Positions 1-12,420 are shown, counted from the first letter of the stretch. The stretch: DNA of 64,000 nucleotides from Salticus scenicus (GCA_963930645.1 OZ005649.1:84641126-84705125), one strand, 5' to 3'. Numbers and translations are program-made. The notes: generated by a model not told the origin, from the letters alone.

Positions 1-573
1 TTCCCTCGATGGCATATTAAATTTACATAACTGGCATCATTACGCTCAACAAAATCGATTTGTAATATAAAACTCATCGTTCCAGACGCGATTCAACTTA
101 AATGTTTGGCTTAGAATGTTTGGCGATCGCTTGATTAGTCCAAATGTGTTCCAAGGTCATCTGAGAAGCAATACATATTTGGAGTTTCTGGAACATCATC
201 CTCCATGATTACTTGATGTCATTCCAGTACCCCAACGAGCAGAAATCACTTTCTAACACGATGGCGCCCCTACGTATTTTTCTAATGCCGTTCGGGACTT
301 CTTGAATCAGCAGTATCCGCTATGGATTGGTCGTAATGGACCAATTCCTTGGCCACCTAGATCGACAGACCTCGCTCCATGTTTGTGGTTTCCTAAAGCA
401 AGACGTTTACCGCACAGAAGGTGCCAGTTTGCAAGATTTAAGCAGCTGGATCGACGATGCAATAATAAAACTGAGGGATGAGCTTTCGCTAAGAGCTACT
501 GTGCTTTCCATTCGTAAGCAGGCAAGGTCATGTATCAGGTGTGGGGGTGAACAATTTCAGCAGCGGCACTAAA
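1..573 (+). pseudogene. Decayed DDE-superfamily transposase (C-terminal part)
   Basis: Conceptual translation with frame changes and stops gives the C-terminal catalytic half of an arthropod DDE_3-type (Tc1/mariner/IS630-like) transposase. From 257 one frame reads HDGAPTYFSNAVRDFLNQQY, the block holding the second catalytic aspartate. It continues through WIGRNGPIPWPPRSTDLAP, the typical WPPRSPDL block with the last acidic residue. A frameshift near 395-400 moves the reading into LKQDVYRTEGASLQDL, and the protein ends in an RKQARSCIRCGGEQFQ tail near 570. Stops occur upstream around 70-260. The start lies outside the window. The copy is dead; the family call rests on remembered motif patterns. 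Confidence 0.72.
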
Positions 574-1333
574 TTTCACACATTCTTTCGAATGCATATG
601 TGCTTTAATCATAAACGGGAGATACGCCATTGTTTTTGCATATTCCTTTGTGAAAGACGTGAGAAACGTCTTCTTTTGTTTCCATTCCATTATGTTTGTT
701 AACTTAATACAATTGCTACTTTTCTTGTTTGTCTTTAAAACTTTCTTTTTTGCATCTGGCAAAACAGTGGCTTAAGGCGGACATGAAATCTGGAACGGCC
801 ATGGCACCCCGTGAGTCTCCTTCTCGCCGAACGTCAAGTTCAGTGATGAATGTATTTCAAACAAAAGGCTAAATTTCGCCTGAACTAGAACACCGATATG
901 GTTTACTATGTCCTCTTTCTGAAGCTTGTGGAATGGAGAAGTTTTTGGTAAATTTGACCGATTGAAGCTTGAACGGTGTTTGCAGAATTGTCGGTTAAAG
1001 ATTTTGGTGACAACTCGATTTTAAACTTCGCCAATATTTTAGCGCTTGCAGCTCGAAGTCAAATTAAGGTCTCCTGATGTAAATGGTGTCACCCGATAGG
1101 ATTTATTCTGCTTTTTCCAAATATGTGCTTATTTTGCGTGTAAGTGTTTCAGAAAGATCACTAATTTGGGTTTTTCCAAACGGGATAAGAAAAAAAAAAC
1201 AGATTTTTCTTCTAACTACCATAACTCGGAAACGGTTAGAGATAGGACAGGGTTTCTATGGTGTTTTTTTTCTCCCCATGGCCTGTTCTATCACCTCCTT
1301 TCGTTTAGCAGATTATGTCAAACTCACCCTGTA
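574..1333 (+). mobile_element. Non-coding 3' part of the decayed DDE transposon
   Basis: Between the transposase relic and about 1,333 the sequence is less AT-rich than its surroundings and has no conserved frame. It ends in GTCAAACTCACCCTGTA, the kind of CACCCTGTA end seen as the terminal inverted repeat of such elements. The partner terminus is off the left edge, so the boundary is inferred. Confidence 0.4.
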
Positions 1334-1520
1334 TATTAAGTACTATAACAATTGTTTACTTTTTAAAAACACGCGTTTAAATAATATATGGTTCTTCTTC
1401 TCATTATAAAAAGGAAAAAGGAAAAAAATGTATAAACGAACTTCTTAAGAACTTTTAATCTGATATTGGAAGATGCATTGCTTGAATTTTAAATATTCTA
1501 TAAACAAAACACTTTGAAGT

Positions 1521-1549
1521 ATTTATTTATTTATTTATTTATTTATTTT
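1521..1549. repeat. (ATTT)n microsatellite
   Basis: About seven consecutive ATTT units. Confidence 0.9.
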
Positions 1550-1990
1550 AAGATCTTTAAAATCATTATTCTTCATAAAATTGAAAAAAACTGTACTTTT
1601 TTTAAATAAACAGAATAATATATATATATATATGTATGTAAATGCGTTTGCAAAAAATATTTTGTTAGAAAGTTAAGTAATAAATTGTTCATATATGAAT
1701 ATCAATTTGCTGAAATAATGATCCAAAAGTCTGATATGCATCATTTTAGAAGAAACATTACCATATATTTTATATATTTTTTCATGTATTTTTTCTCTCT
1801 TTTATCTAAGAGTCTAGAATGATTATTCAATTGTTTTTCAATAATGATGTATAAATGGCTCTCTTTCTCCCCTTTTATTTATTTTTTTTTTTTTCAAGAG
1901 CAAAGTGGAATTTTCGAAGCAATAACTAACCCCAGCTTCATAGATTTTGTTTCTTGCATCAAACTATAGAATATTCAATAGCAAAATGTG
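1540..1990 (+). repeat. Dispersed repeat, copy 1 (paired with 54,800-55,260)
   Basis: Two blocks match the later copy in the same order. One reads ATTATTCTTCATAAA. The other reads GATGATTATTCAA followed by TTTTTCAATAATG and AATGGCT. Between and after them lie homopolymer runs. No coding potential is seen. Confidence 0.5.
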
Positions 1991-2115
1991 TTACATATAT
2001 ATATATAAACTATAAACATTTTTGTAAGAAGTACAATTACATTAAAATATTTCTTTCTATAAATGTTATGTATTCATGTTATACGAATGGCATGGTGTTA
2101 TACTTGTGAAACAAA

Positions 2116-2120
<5 letters not shown>

Positions 2121-2162
<42 letters not shown>

Positions 2163-2186
2163 GATATATATGTAGATATATATTTG
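2121..2186. repeat. (TA)n microsatellite with TAGATA interruptions
   Basis: About 19 TA units, then two short TA blocks separated by TGTAGA. The long Ile/Tyr run in a minus-strand open frame here is this repeat translated. Confidence 0.95.
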
Positions 2187-2399
2187 TAGTAAAAATATTA
2201 TACTGGTGAGAGCATAAAAAAAATAAAAGGCAATAAAAAAAGTGGAGGATGGATGTGGAAATGTTTTATTAAGGAGGTATGGTGGTGTTGTTTGACTGGA
2301 TGGTCTGTTGGATGCTAAAGTAGTTAAAAAAAATGGAAGCTTTATTGCATTTACTTTAATTAGCACATTATTTTTCGACTATATGCTAAATAATAACCT

Positions 2400-2660
2400 T
2401 TAAATAAGATTAGCCGGCTTCAATTACTATGCATGCGTGGTAAATACGGAAACGATTGAAATCTTAAAACCCGGCGCAGTTTCAAAAGCAATGAACCAGT
2501 GAGAAAAATACACCAAAACTGGTACCATCTGCTCGATTTCGGAGGAAACAGCAGAAATTTAGTTTCCAGCGAAGACTTCAACTAAGGAAAACTAAGGAGG
2601 CCTGGTTTCCTAAGCGAAAATATTTTCGACGATTAAATTAAAGTAAGGCCGTATATATGT
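2400..2660. other. GC-richer patch of unknown origin
   Basis: Base composition is clearly less AT-rich than the flanks, with blocks such as GGAGGCCTGG and CCCGGCGCAG. No frame is open across it and no family is recognised. It is probably a fragment of a mobile element, but that is a guess. Confidence 0.3.
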
Positions 2661-3900
2661 TAAGTTATGAAGTTTTAATATAGTTATTGAAGTTTATATA
2701 ATGATATAACTTTAATTGTATTTTCTGTATGTTAGAATAAGATAAGTAATAAGTTTCCCAGGTCATTATAGTAATATTCAGTTTCATACGGCTTGTAATT
2801 GGAAATTTTTTATTTGCATTTTCTTCTGTATAAAGAATTACAACACTTTCCAACAATCTTTAAAACTAATTATGGCTTCAATTAACCACTGTTTCTTCGT
2901 CCATCCTCTCTATATTATGCGTTAATATTTACAACAGAATATTTTAAATTAATTTGATATTCGAGTTAGCAAGGGGTACTTTTTCGTGGAAATAATATAT
3001 ATAGCGCAACTGTTTTGAGTACATATATTTACAAAATATTTATGATGCATTGCAGTCTGTGAGAAGTACATTTTTAGAGCATAATTTACTGCGTCCAATA
3101 CAACTTAATTTATATATTTTCTTAAGGTACGCAAAAACGTTTTACTGCCGATAATGTATGATTAAAACAAAGGATTCGTTTACAGAGCCCCTGAAAGTCG
3201 TTTTGATTCATTATGCGATACAATGAGAAACAGTATCATGTCAGAAAAATGAGGGTCTTTTTGAATAACGTATGGTGCGTCTGAAAGTTCAGACAGAGCT
3301 ACATAAAATCAATGTTTGTGTTTTCTCTTTAGAAATAAAAGTTCAACGGTGCTTTTGTGCGAATTTTGAACCTAATAGATAAAAATAATATATATTGTAG
3401 ACTTTTTGTTATTTGATATATTATAACTAAAGCAATCACAACATCAGAGATACAGAGAAACAACCCATTACTTGGTTTTTCTTTAAAATAAATGAATAAG
3501 TAATACATTAATTTTGATGAATGAAAACCATTTTATTTTTAAGGCTGTCATTATACAGACAAATACATAGAAGTTTAAACGGCTACGTACAGGTGGTACT
3601 ACGTGTTCCCAATATATGCGAACCGGACCATTTTCTATTCCTGTTTTATTGGTCGTGAACACAGATACAAACGATGCGCTTCACATAAGACAGAAATACT
3701 TTGCCAGCTAAATTTTATTTTATCGTAATTTTATTTTCAATTTTCTTTCATTTTTTTTGCATGTGTAAATATATAATTCTTTTTTATTATAGCAATAAAT
3801 GATCGACCAAAGGATCGTTCATTATTTTAACTGGCATGAGCTATATAATAAACATTTATGAAGTCTGAAGTTATTATGGGGTTTTATTTAATTTCTTTTT

Positions 3901-3947
3901 AACTATTTGGAATAATTTTAATTAAAATTAATTTAAACCAAATAGTT
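3901..3947. repeat. Perfect-arm palindrome
   Basis: AACTATTTGG at 3,901-3,910 is the exact reverse complement of CCAAATAGTT at 3,938-3,947. The 27-bp centre is itself nearly palindromic (AATTTTAATTAAAATT). Confidence 0.75.
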
Positions 3948-4161
3948 GTATTAGTGTCAATATTAAATATGTTATTCAAATGTAGATGGAGCCACGAACC
4001 AATATTTTTAAAAGTTTCTAACTTCTTTTCTGTTTTTCAGATTCAATATTAAAGAAGCTTTAAACTTTCCCAGGAATATGAAGATTATTTTGTAAAAAAA
4101 CGACCATAAATTGTTCTAGTAGATTTTGAGTCTATAAGTAACGCACGCATTAACATTTCGT

Positions 4162-4193
<32 letters not shown>
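4162..4193. repeat. Compound (TA)n(AG)n microsatellite
   Basis: TA repeat running directly into an AG repeat. Confidence 0.95.
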
Positions 4194-4960
4194 TAACCAC
4201 ATCTCGTGTTTTACACTATTATTACACGTGCACATTTCCATGCTTTTCTATGCTATATAATACGTCTAGCATGCTTAAATATATATATATAGTGTCTGCA
4301 AATATAATTGAACAATAGTCATTTAATTAATAGATTTTATACTATGTGATATATTTATATGAAATATTAAGAAAAAATTTGTATTTCTAAAAAAGGTATT
4401 TTCATCGATATTTTCATTCTAAAGCAATATATTACATTGAAAATAACTGAATATACAATTTTATTTTTCTATGTCTGCGATTTATGTGAATTTAACGAGC
4501 TCACTTCAATCCATCTTTGTCACTTGAGCTCAAATTCTCGATAAGAAAATGCTTGTTATTTATTGAAATGCTTTATCGGGTTTATGATGAAGAAAAATAT
4601 ATTCAATTTGTAAAGAAATGTAACTTTCTCAATAGATTCAATAAATTATCAATACATAATCACGATATTTAGCTTCTAGTATAACTTTAAAAACAACTTA
4701 TAACTTACAAAGCTAGAAAAAAAATACATACTTTAGAGTACAGTGAAATTGTCCCTTTCAGCGTGTACGTTTTTCATTTATTAATCGTTAAATGCATAGA
4801 CAAATTGAAAGTATAAAAAAGGGCATAAAATTCACATTTTTTATAAAATATTAGTAAGCAACACATAATATCTAAAAAACGTATTTTATCACGTATTTAT
4901 CAAAAGGTATTGAAAGATAATTAAGTATCTCATTTCATTAATACTAATTCACATGATATA

Positions 4961-5172
4961 TTAGGTCGTTGCAAAAGTTCGTGCGGAAGCGGATCACTTT
5001 ATTGCCTCCAAAGACGAGAGCTTCTATCGCCGTGGTATACATTTGTTACCCGAAAAATGGGCAAAGGTTGTAGAAAGTAATGGAGAGTATTTCAATTAAA
5101 AATTGTCATTTGATTTGATGTATTTTTATGAAATGAAGTAATAAAACCGCGCGAACTTTTGCAACGACCTAA
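4961..5172 (+). mobile_element. Mariner internal-deletion derivative (MITE-like), 212 bp
   Basis: The ends TTAGGTCGTTGCAAAAGTTC and its inverted copy ending GCAACGACCTAA are matching terminal inverted repeats. TA flanks both sides (4,959-4,960 and 5,173-5,174), the expected mariner target duplication. Only the last part of the transposase gene lies between the ends, so the element must have been mobilised in trans or formed by internal deletion after insertion. Confidence 0.9.
4983..5099 (+). pseudogene. Mariner transposase C-terminal fragment
   Basis: The last 38 codons of a mariner transposase remain open to a TAA. The fragment includes DHFIASKDESFYRRGIHLLP and then EKWAKVVESNGEYFN, the standard mariner carboxy terminus. 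There are no stops or frameshifts within it. No start codon and no catalytic D,D34D residues remain. Confidence 0.85.
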
Positions 5173-5461
5173 TAATTTACCAATCTACTTTAACCAGTCT
5201 AACCGACTTTAAAAAAGGCTATTTTTTGTGTGTGTGTTGTTTCCATTGCATGGTTTTTCAGTGTTTTAAAATAATGTTTATTTCAACATAATATTAAAAC
5301 TTCAACAGTGCATAGCTGGCAGCAAAATTATTATTGCCATAATTCCTGTATAAAATGTGCACACCTAATATTATTTTGTTAAATAAACATTATTCTAGTC
5401 ACGATATTTGTCTCATGCTGTTTATAAAATATAAGTTGATGACATAAATTAGAGATCAAAC

Positions 5462-5462
<1 letters not shown>

Positions 5463-5497
<35 letters not shown>
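5463..5497. repeat. Poly-A tract
   Basis: Near-pure A run with one G. Confidence 0.95.
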
Positions 5498-6358
5498 TGT
5501 GGATGTGTGCTTCAATAAGTTTGATGCTGACTGTATATGTAATTGTTATAGCTGCAATTTAAGATCTTCAATTTTTAAAAACAGCCTAAAACTTCATAAT
5601 TACATAATTTCGAATTATAAGTGGATTGTGCAAAGGGAATAGCTTAGTAACAGAAGATATCTGTCAGCAGCAGCCATGTAGCTCAAATATGTATTTATTT
5701 ACCTTTTTCTTGCCTTTATAATGAAGATTTAAGATATTGTTTCATGTTATTAAATTTTATACATATAGTCAAAAAGTTGACAGAACTTTAAATTTTTATC
5801 ATGCTAGTAAACATCGCGCGCTTTATCTTCAAAACTGAGAAACTTATTTGAAAATACCTGCTCTCTATACATCCGTTTAATTAGCAACTTCGAAAATAAG
5901 TGCAGTTGATTATTTCCCTCCTAATCTATACTAGTACAGATTTTCTAACGTCTCAGATGTATTTTACAATTTCTAAATACCTGACCCTTGATGTTTTTCG
6001 TAATATTTTAACAGTTCGAGAAGAATGCATAATCGACTCTCTAACTCATAAACTTAGTAACAAGGTTCTTTAAACCCTATTTTTTCTTTCTTTTATTTAT
6101 ATATCTTTAATATACTCCTAACTACGACTTTTCTTGAGATTTACAAATTAGAAAGTATGCGCAATGTATTCATTGCCTCCCAAAAACTAGAAAAATAAGG
6201 AATTTTAAGGCTCTAAACATCTCCCTCAAACTTGTTATGGCATAATTTCAGATTACACCTAGAAATGGTTACATGCCGCCGACAATCACTCATAATGTAG
6301 CTCTACTGCGTCGTAAAACCCACTCTACTCCAGTCAGATAAATACATGTCAGTTATAT

Positions 6359-6384
6359 AAAATAATAATAATAATAATAATAAT
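6359..6384. repeat. (AAT)n microsatellite
   Basis: About eight AAT units. Confidence 0.95.
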
Positions 6385-8094
6385 ACAATTATTTATGCAG
6401 TATCAGTAGGTGGACATGAGCAATTAAAAGATCAAAATAGAGATAAATATAACATTTTCAATTTTACCGGGTGTTTCTATATAAAGAACTGAAATCAACT
6501 GCTATTTTTAAAGGTATAATTTTAAAGTATTTTTTCTACAAATTTAGTGATCATCTGCAAAGTTATCTATATTAAATTTTAGTAAAAACTTAATAGTTCT
6601 TAAAATATACTAAAAATAATCTGATGTTGAATATTGAGAAATTGGCAAGAAACGAAGGTTTACAGAATTATTTTCTGTTCTATTTTCCATTCCACTATTT
6701 TTAGGTCTCTTACGAAATAATCCTACATTGTACTATTGCAGTAGGTTTGTCATCTCAAATATTTATTCCTGAAGCAATAATTGCATGTTGTCCCAATTTA
6801 TATCAATTTATTGTGTTTTCTTATAATGCATATTTTAAATATTCTCCTTTTTTATAACATAAATCATTATATATATATATACATTTTCAATGCTTTTCAT
6901 TACATTTTTTTAAAGTAACTTATCGTTCTGATTCTGATATGTGCTTGACTACAATTTTTTTTTCTGATACTGCCCTAGATTTCATGATTGGTTCTCGTCT
7001 TGGAAACTAATATGAATTTTGGTACCATATGCATGCTTTACAAATGGCACACTTACCAGAGCGAACACTTTTCCTCCTTCGTAATATATATTGTCATGTT
7101 TTTCTCTTGTTTACATATTTTTACAATAAACACAAAATTACCAACCTTAGTTGTACTTGCGCAGTGTGATTTTAATATATATACATGTGTATGCTGTACT
7201 GGCATGTATATACTGTACCTAAGTATGATAAAATGGAAAAATAAGGATCTAAATATCTATAAAAACCTATATTGCAATTCTGAAAGCAATGTTATACTGT
7301 AATAAAACTGTTTAAATTTATAATTTTTACTGTATTATTACACATAATATATACGTCAAGTGGCAAAACTATTTCTACCACCCCGGACTATTTGCAAAGA
7401 ATTTCGGCCAAATTATGGTACATCACACAAAGCGTTTCTGGATAGTTTAAAATTGTTCTTGATTAAGATATGCTTGAATTTGCAGCACTGATTTTGTTCT
7501 GTTTTCTTTTGCAATTTACGATAAACTTCGTTCCGCGTGATCATTCATAACACACTGCCGATTGCAATTTACCCATTCACTTCCAGTCACCTTCCATTCA
7601 CCTGACATTTTAAACCTTTATAGACATTCATTACAACTTATTGTAAATATTTCACAAATGCGCAGTTTGGCTAAGACCTTCAACATGCATCATTATTATT
7701 ACCTCACTCGCAAAGCTTGTTGAAATCACATTGCTATACATTGTATTTAACATTCTTATCAAATCATAATGAAATTGATATTTATGATTAACATGCACTA
7801 AATTTTTTTTTTATAGAATATAGAATATATTTAGCATTAAGATTAATCAGACCACACAAATATTCAGTTAGGTAAGTAATTGGAAATTGCATTTCCGTTT
7901 ATGTTCAGTGTTTTAACACTTTCCAACGATGTTTTAGAATGATTCTGAATGCAATTAAACTATATGTCTGTGAAAACCCGAATTACCTACTACGTCATAA
8001 ACGCCAAAAGAAAAATATTTGCGATGCATACGGCTGTTTCGGTAACCTTAAGAGTACCGTCTTCAGTGCAAATAGAATTCTGAATTTGGAGAAG

Positions 8095-8180
8095 TGCTCG
8101 TATATATAGGAGAGGGGCCGAATTTAGTTCAACCAATAGGATTACGGCAAAGGTGGAGTGTGTGGCCAATAGGGATTTAG
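8095..8180 (-). promoter_or_regulatory. Promoter-like CCAAT/TATA cluster, left arm
   Basis: CCAAT occurs near 8,138 and 8,166, and a TATATATA box lies near 8,100. Relative to the inverted-repeat centre the order points leftward on the minus strand. This is motif evidence only. Confidence 0.3.
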
Positions 8181-8332
8181 GAATGTTAACCGTGTAAACT
8201 TTAGAAAAATTAAGAAAATGGGGATTGAATGTAAAATTTCCAACAATCGGATATATGGGGAACAGCGAAATCACAATTTACAAGGTTTTTAATTTTTTTT
8301 TTCTAAAGTTTACACAGCTAACATTCTTAAAT

Positions 8333-8432
8333 TCCTATTGGCTACACAATCCACCTTTCCCGTAATCCTATTGGTTGAACTAAATTCGGTCCCTCTCCTA
8401 TATATACGAGCACTTCTCCAGATTCAGAATTC
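8333..8432 (+). promoter_or_regulatory. Promoter-like CCAAT/TATA cluster, right arm
   Basis: Mirror image of the left cluster. ATTGG occurs twice (about 8,337 and 8,371), then TATATATA at about 8,400. A TTCAG-type initiator lies some 25 bp further. No coding frame follows, so a transcript from here would be non-coding or the promoter is orphaned. Confidence 0.3.
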
Positions 8433-9649
8433 TTTTTGCACTGAAGACGGTACGCTTAAGGCTACCGAAACAGCTGTATGCATCGCAAATATTCTTCTTT
8501 TGGCGTTTATGACGTAGTAGTTTATTCGGGTTTTAATATTCAGACGCCAAGTCTCCTGTTATTATATGTCTGTCTTTTTGTTAACCTGTCGGTCTGTTGT
8601 GTGATCAAATATGCAAAGTAAATTGAAGGTTAATGAAGAAATGGATATTTGTAAAGTGTTAATAAACTAAGCAAATCACATAATTTTTCCTTATTACTTT
8701 TCAGATTTCTATTAGCACATTGACGCAATAACTTATTTTCAGAAAAGTGTCAAGTGGTCATAATAATTTGGCAATTTAGTATACATTTCATTCAAGAAAT
8801 TTGTATATACTATAGGTTATTAAAACTTAATGATTATCTATTCTGTCAGCTGCTGAAAGCTGAAACTGTTAAATAATTCAGACATCAATGAGACTACAAA
8901 CTGTAATTTTGTACTGTAACGTACTGTATTGTACTTATAATAAATTCCATAGAGTGAAAATTGGTTTCATTCAAGGCAATTTTACTATAAAAAGGAAATA
9001 ATAATAATAAATATTTATATAAATAAGAAACACTAATAATAGGGGGGAAAAGCTTAAATGTATTTTTTTAGCATATGATTTTTAATTAAAAAATACAATG
9101 AAATAATATATTTAAAATACATGTATTTTTTCTAACATGATCAAGCGTTGCCATAGTTTAATATTTATTCTTCTTTTAAACGAACCCACTAAAATGTTCA
9201 TCTATCAGTGTCAGTAACCGCAAATGCAAAAGAAAAAATAATGGAAAGACTTAAAATCTCTTTCACTATTTATGTACTCCATAAAAAAGAAGACATCAAC
9301 ATTACCTAAACATGACATTTTGATTAATGGTGCTGAATGATTTAAAATTGCTTAAATGTCATTTCTCATTACTTTGTGTTTAGGAATATGACATAAAATA
9401 TCATACAAGAATATATCGTAAAGTTAAAGTAATTTTTAATACAATGTTTGTAAATTTCTATATATTTTAAGTGAAGTAAGTTTCAATTGCCATTTTTATG
9501 ATACAATTTCATTTCAAATAAAATTAAACTTGGTTTTTCCTTTTAAATTTTGTTTTATGTTTGCATTTAAATGTTACGAACTGTATGACTGGTATTATAT
9601 TATCATCCATATTTATATATATCGTATAAATTAAAATATAAAATAACTT

Positions 9650-9730
9650 AAATGAAACTTTATGACTGAGACTGTTAAAGACTGGCACTATCAAAGTGTT
9701 GCCGAAGTTAATGTCACGGTTAAATAATTG
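9650..9730 (+). repeat. Direct repeat of about 80 bp, copy 1
   Basis: Shares GACTGTTAAAGACT and GTTAATGTCAC with the copy at 10,195-10,272, in the same orientation and spacing. Confidence 0.65.
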
Positions 9731-10114
9731 ACAAGTTTGAACAATGTGCACAATTTAAAACATAAGTATTATTGAAGAAATCATATGTTTTAGAAACGTT
9801 GTTTCCTACGTTAAATTTTATTAAGTTACTTACAAATATTTGGAAAATCTTCTATGTTTGATAAAGGATATCGCTCTAAGTTCTCATTATTTTATATTTC
9901 AATATTTAAACATGGGCTCATAGACGCTGATTTTGTATAATAGGGCTTAATTAATTTACATTTACAGGTAGTTCGAGTACAAAATTTTCGCAAAAACTTT
10001 TCTAATTTATTATAGATACATATTTTTGTCTTAATATTATATTGTTGTTTTAAAATTTATTAGATATATTTACCTTATATATATATAATTGTGCTATTTT
10101 TCTCTCTAAACTTA

Positions 10115-10147
<33 letters not shown>

Positions 10148-10194
10148 GTTGTGTATGATATGGTATGATATAATATAAATAACAAACTAAATTA

Positions 10195-10272
10195 AATGAT
10201 ACTTTTTGACTAAGACTGTTAAAGACTAGTACGATCAAATTTTTGCACACGTTAATGTCACAGTTAAATGAT
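10195..10272 (+). repeat. Direct repeat of about 80 bp, copy 2
   Basis: Second copy of the segment at 9,650, about 545 bp downstream, with moderate divergence. Confidence 0.65.
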
Positions 10273-11423
10273 ACAATGCTTTTTAAAATTCAAATCAAAT
10301 TTGGGATTTCTATTATGATATAACAAAATTTTCATTAATTTTCTATAATAAAAACATTTAAAGTTCTTTTGAATAGTACTTAAAAAATCTCTTATTTAAA
10401 AATAATAAAAATAAAACATTTCCTAATATTTAAATGAAACTTATTATTTTTTAGACAGATGTGATAGGGAATCCATTACTTAGCAGTTATAAGTTATTAT
10501 TTTATTTTATATAATGGAAGACTTTCAGCAGCTCGATTCGATACTTTTTAAATTTTAATCTAAAAAGAATAATTTTTCATGATTTAATCCTCTTTAAACA
10601 ATGCATGGCTTTAAAATTATATTTATTTATTCTTGACCAAAAAATATACAATGATAGGTAGCGTAAGAACAAAAGAAGGTATTTTATGTATGGAAGACAT
10701 TTTATAGACAAGGAAAGCCAAGCATTAACATTTCTGTCAACCATCATTGAAATAGAGACAAAAGTAACAAGAAATCTAGTATTTAAAAGAAAAGAATTCA
10801 CTAAATGAAAATTTTAGGATATTAAATTTTAAATGTGGGTTAAATAATCTTTTTTAGCTGTTTAATTGAAGCATAAACACACAGTATTTTAAAATTATAA
10901 ATTTAGAAAGAATATGGTAATTTTCACGGAAATTATTTAATAAAGTTTGTGAAATTAAGTGAATAAAATTTTACTTACACTATAGAAGTTATAATCGTAA
11001 TATAAAGAAAAGTCATTGTAGGTATATGGGTAGGACGTACATCTCCTGAATAAGCACTGAGTTGGTTGTAACTAAACTTGGCACAGTTCCTGCTTATGAC
11101 CAGGGTCGAAGTACTGTAGATGTTTTCAAATTTTTAGTGGTTACACAATCTGAGGGGCTTGGGAAAAAATCTTTTGAAAACCTTATTTTTGTATGCTTTC
11201 TTTATGATTAATGTTGTTAGAAACTTCAAAAATTATGTAGATTACTTCTAAATTATATACTCTGCCTAAAAAAAAGGTTATAAAATTTCTAAATAAATAG
11301 AGGAGAAATAATAACAACAACAAAAAAAAAAATTCTGAAATTACGCTTTCGTCAAAATTTCATGCACACAGTTTAAATATTTTACTGTGAATACGTTAAA
11401 AAGACACTGTCATAATGCAATAA

Positions 11424-11466
<43 letters not shown>
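11424..11466. repeat. (AAT)n microsatellite
   Basis: About 14 AAT units. Confidence 0.95.
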
Positions 11467-11467
<1 letters not shown>

Positions 11468-11919
11468 GTTCGAATAACTTCACTTTTAGAAAACCTCCAA
11501 AATAAAGTATTGCCATGTTTGGAAATGATGTCAGCTCTTGGAAGATCTTCGATAGAGAAAATGTTTTTTAATCGAGAAAACTGTTACGGAATATAAGGAT
11601 TATGTGGAGCTTTTATTTACTCGCGATCGAATAAATAGTAAGAAAAAGTAACCTTAAATTCAAATTATAGTATAACTAACAGTTTTACCCGTTTTTCACA
11701 GGGGGAAAAATAAAGAAAAATTAAAAGCAAAGCTAATTAATTTGACCTTTAGAAATTGTTTATTCTGAGTTCTGATGATGACTAACCTACAAAAACACCT
11801 ATCCACAGTTCATTCTAAAGACCCTTTCATGCACATTACATCCTAAAAATGTCTATTTCATCCTCAAAATGTCCTTTAAATGTCCTGGGAAGAAGATGTG
11901 TTTGTAGGGTAAGCTTTGT

Positions 11920-12420
11920 TCAAATCTGTTGAAAAATTCTACTGGAAACCACTGCGATTTTCCTCGTGTGAAGAGTTGGTAGAAATGCTATGCCCCTAAT
12001 ATTCCTTTAGGCGGTAAATTTCGGAAGATTATAATATTTTATCTTCATTAGGAGACATTTTCCTAAATTTCAAGCTTTTACAGGAAACCACTGCAATGTG
12101 CCCGGCGCGAGGAATGGGTATAAATGCTAGACACTCCCTTTCACTCCCTTAAGTGTTAAATTTCGGAAAATTTCAATTTTTTACCTTAATTTAGGCCTAA
12201 GAAGAATTACTTCATAAATTTAAAATTGTTATTCGAAACAACTGCGATTTTCCACGTGCGAAGATCAGGTAGAACTGTTTGAAAACCCCTTTCTCCCCTC
12301 TTAAAGACTAAATTTCAGAAAATTCTTACATTTTACCTTCATTAGGACCTAAGAGAAGGCATTTTGCTAAACTTGAAGCATCTTTTCGAAATAACTGGAG
12401 AAATACGGTAAGAAGGTTAA
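11920..12420 (+). repeat. Diverged tandem repeat, period about 140-153 bp
   Basis: The landmark ACTGCGATTTTCC or a variant recurs at 11,951, 12,090, 12,241 and, weakly, 12,394. Each is followed by a TAGAA-type block, a C-rich block and a TAAATTTC..GAA block. Four units are visible. The repeat appears to lie inside a larger mobile element continuing to about 13,150. Confidence 0.65.

Larger units (their letters stand above)
1334..4960. other. AT-rich DNA, no gene recognised
   Basis: Both strands contain only short open frames, several running through TA repeats. Apart from the simple repeats, the palindrome, the dispersed-repeat copy and the GC-richer patch listed separately, I see nothing that supports a gene. 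Confidence 0.6.
5175..7972. other. AT-rich DNA, no gene recognised
   Basis: This stretch holds simple repeats and many stops in all frames. The open frame at 6,988-7,302 has no recognisable domain. The block around 7,350-7,640, beginning ACGTCAAGTGGCAAAACT, may be a Tc1-like terminal fragment, but no partner terminus was found. Confidence 0.55.
7973..8534. repeat. Long inverted repeat (arms about 235 bp)
   Basis: The left arm (7,973-8,212) reads AAAACCCGAATTAC, CTACTACGTCATAAACGCC and so on. It recurs as its reverse complement in the right arm (8,303-8,534), with scattered substitutions and small indels. The centre of about 90 bp is not repeated. A transcript through it would fold into a long hairpin. 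The arms contain CCAAT and TATA motifs in mirror image, described separately. It could be a foldback element or an inverted duplication of a promoter; no family is recognised. Confidence 0.85.
8535..11919. other. AT-rich DNA, no gene recognised
   Basis: Apart from one duplicated 80-bp segment and simple repeats, no coding or RNA gene signal is visible on either strand. Confidence 0.6.

Noticed and set aside
2079..2366. 95-codon minus-strand open frame
   Set aside because: Its middle is the TA microsatellite translated as Ile-Tyr repeats; no domain.
6468..6620. ACCGGGTGTTTCTAT as a transposon terminus
   Set aside because: Single occurrence with no inverted copy within reach.
6988..7302. 104-codon plus-strand open frame
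   Set aside because: Composition matches background AT-rich DNA; no domain, no splice or initiation context.
7350..7640. Possible Tc1-like element
   Set aside because: One end-like sequence (ACGTCAAGTGGCAAAACT) without an inverted partner or transposase similarity.
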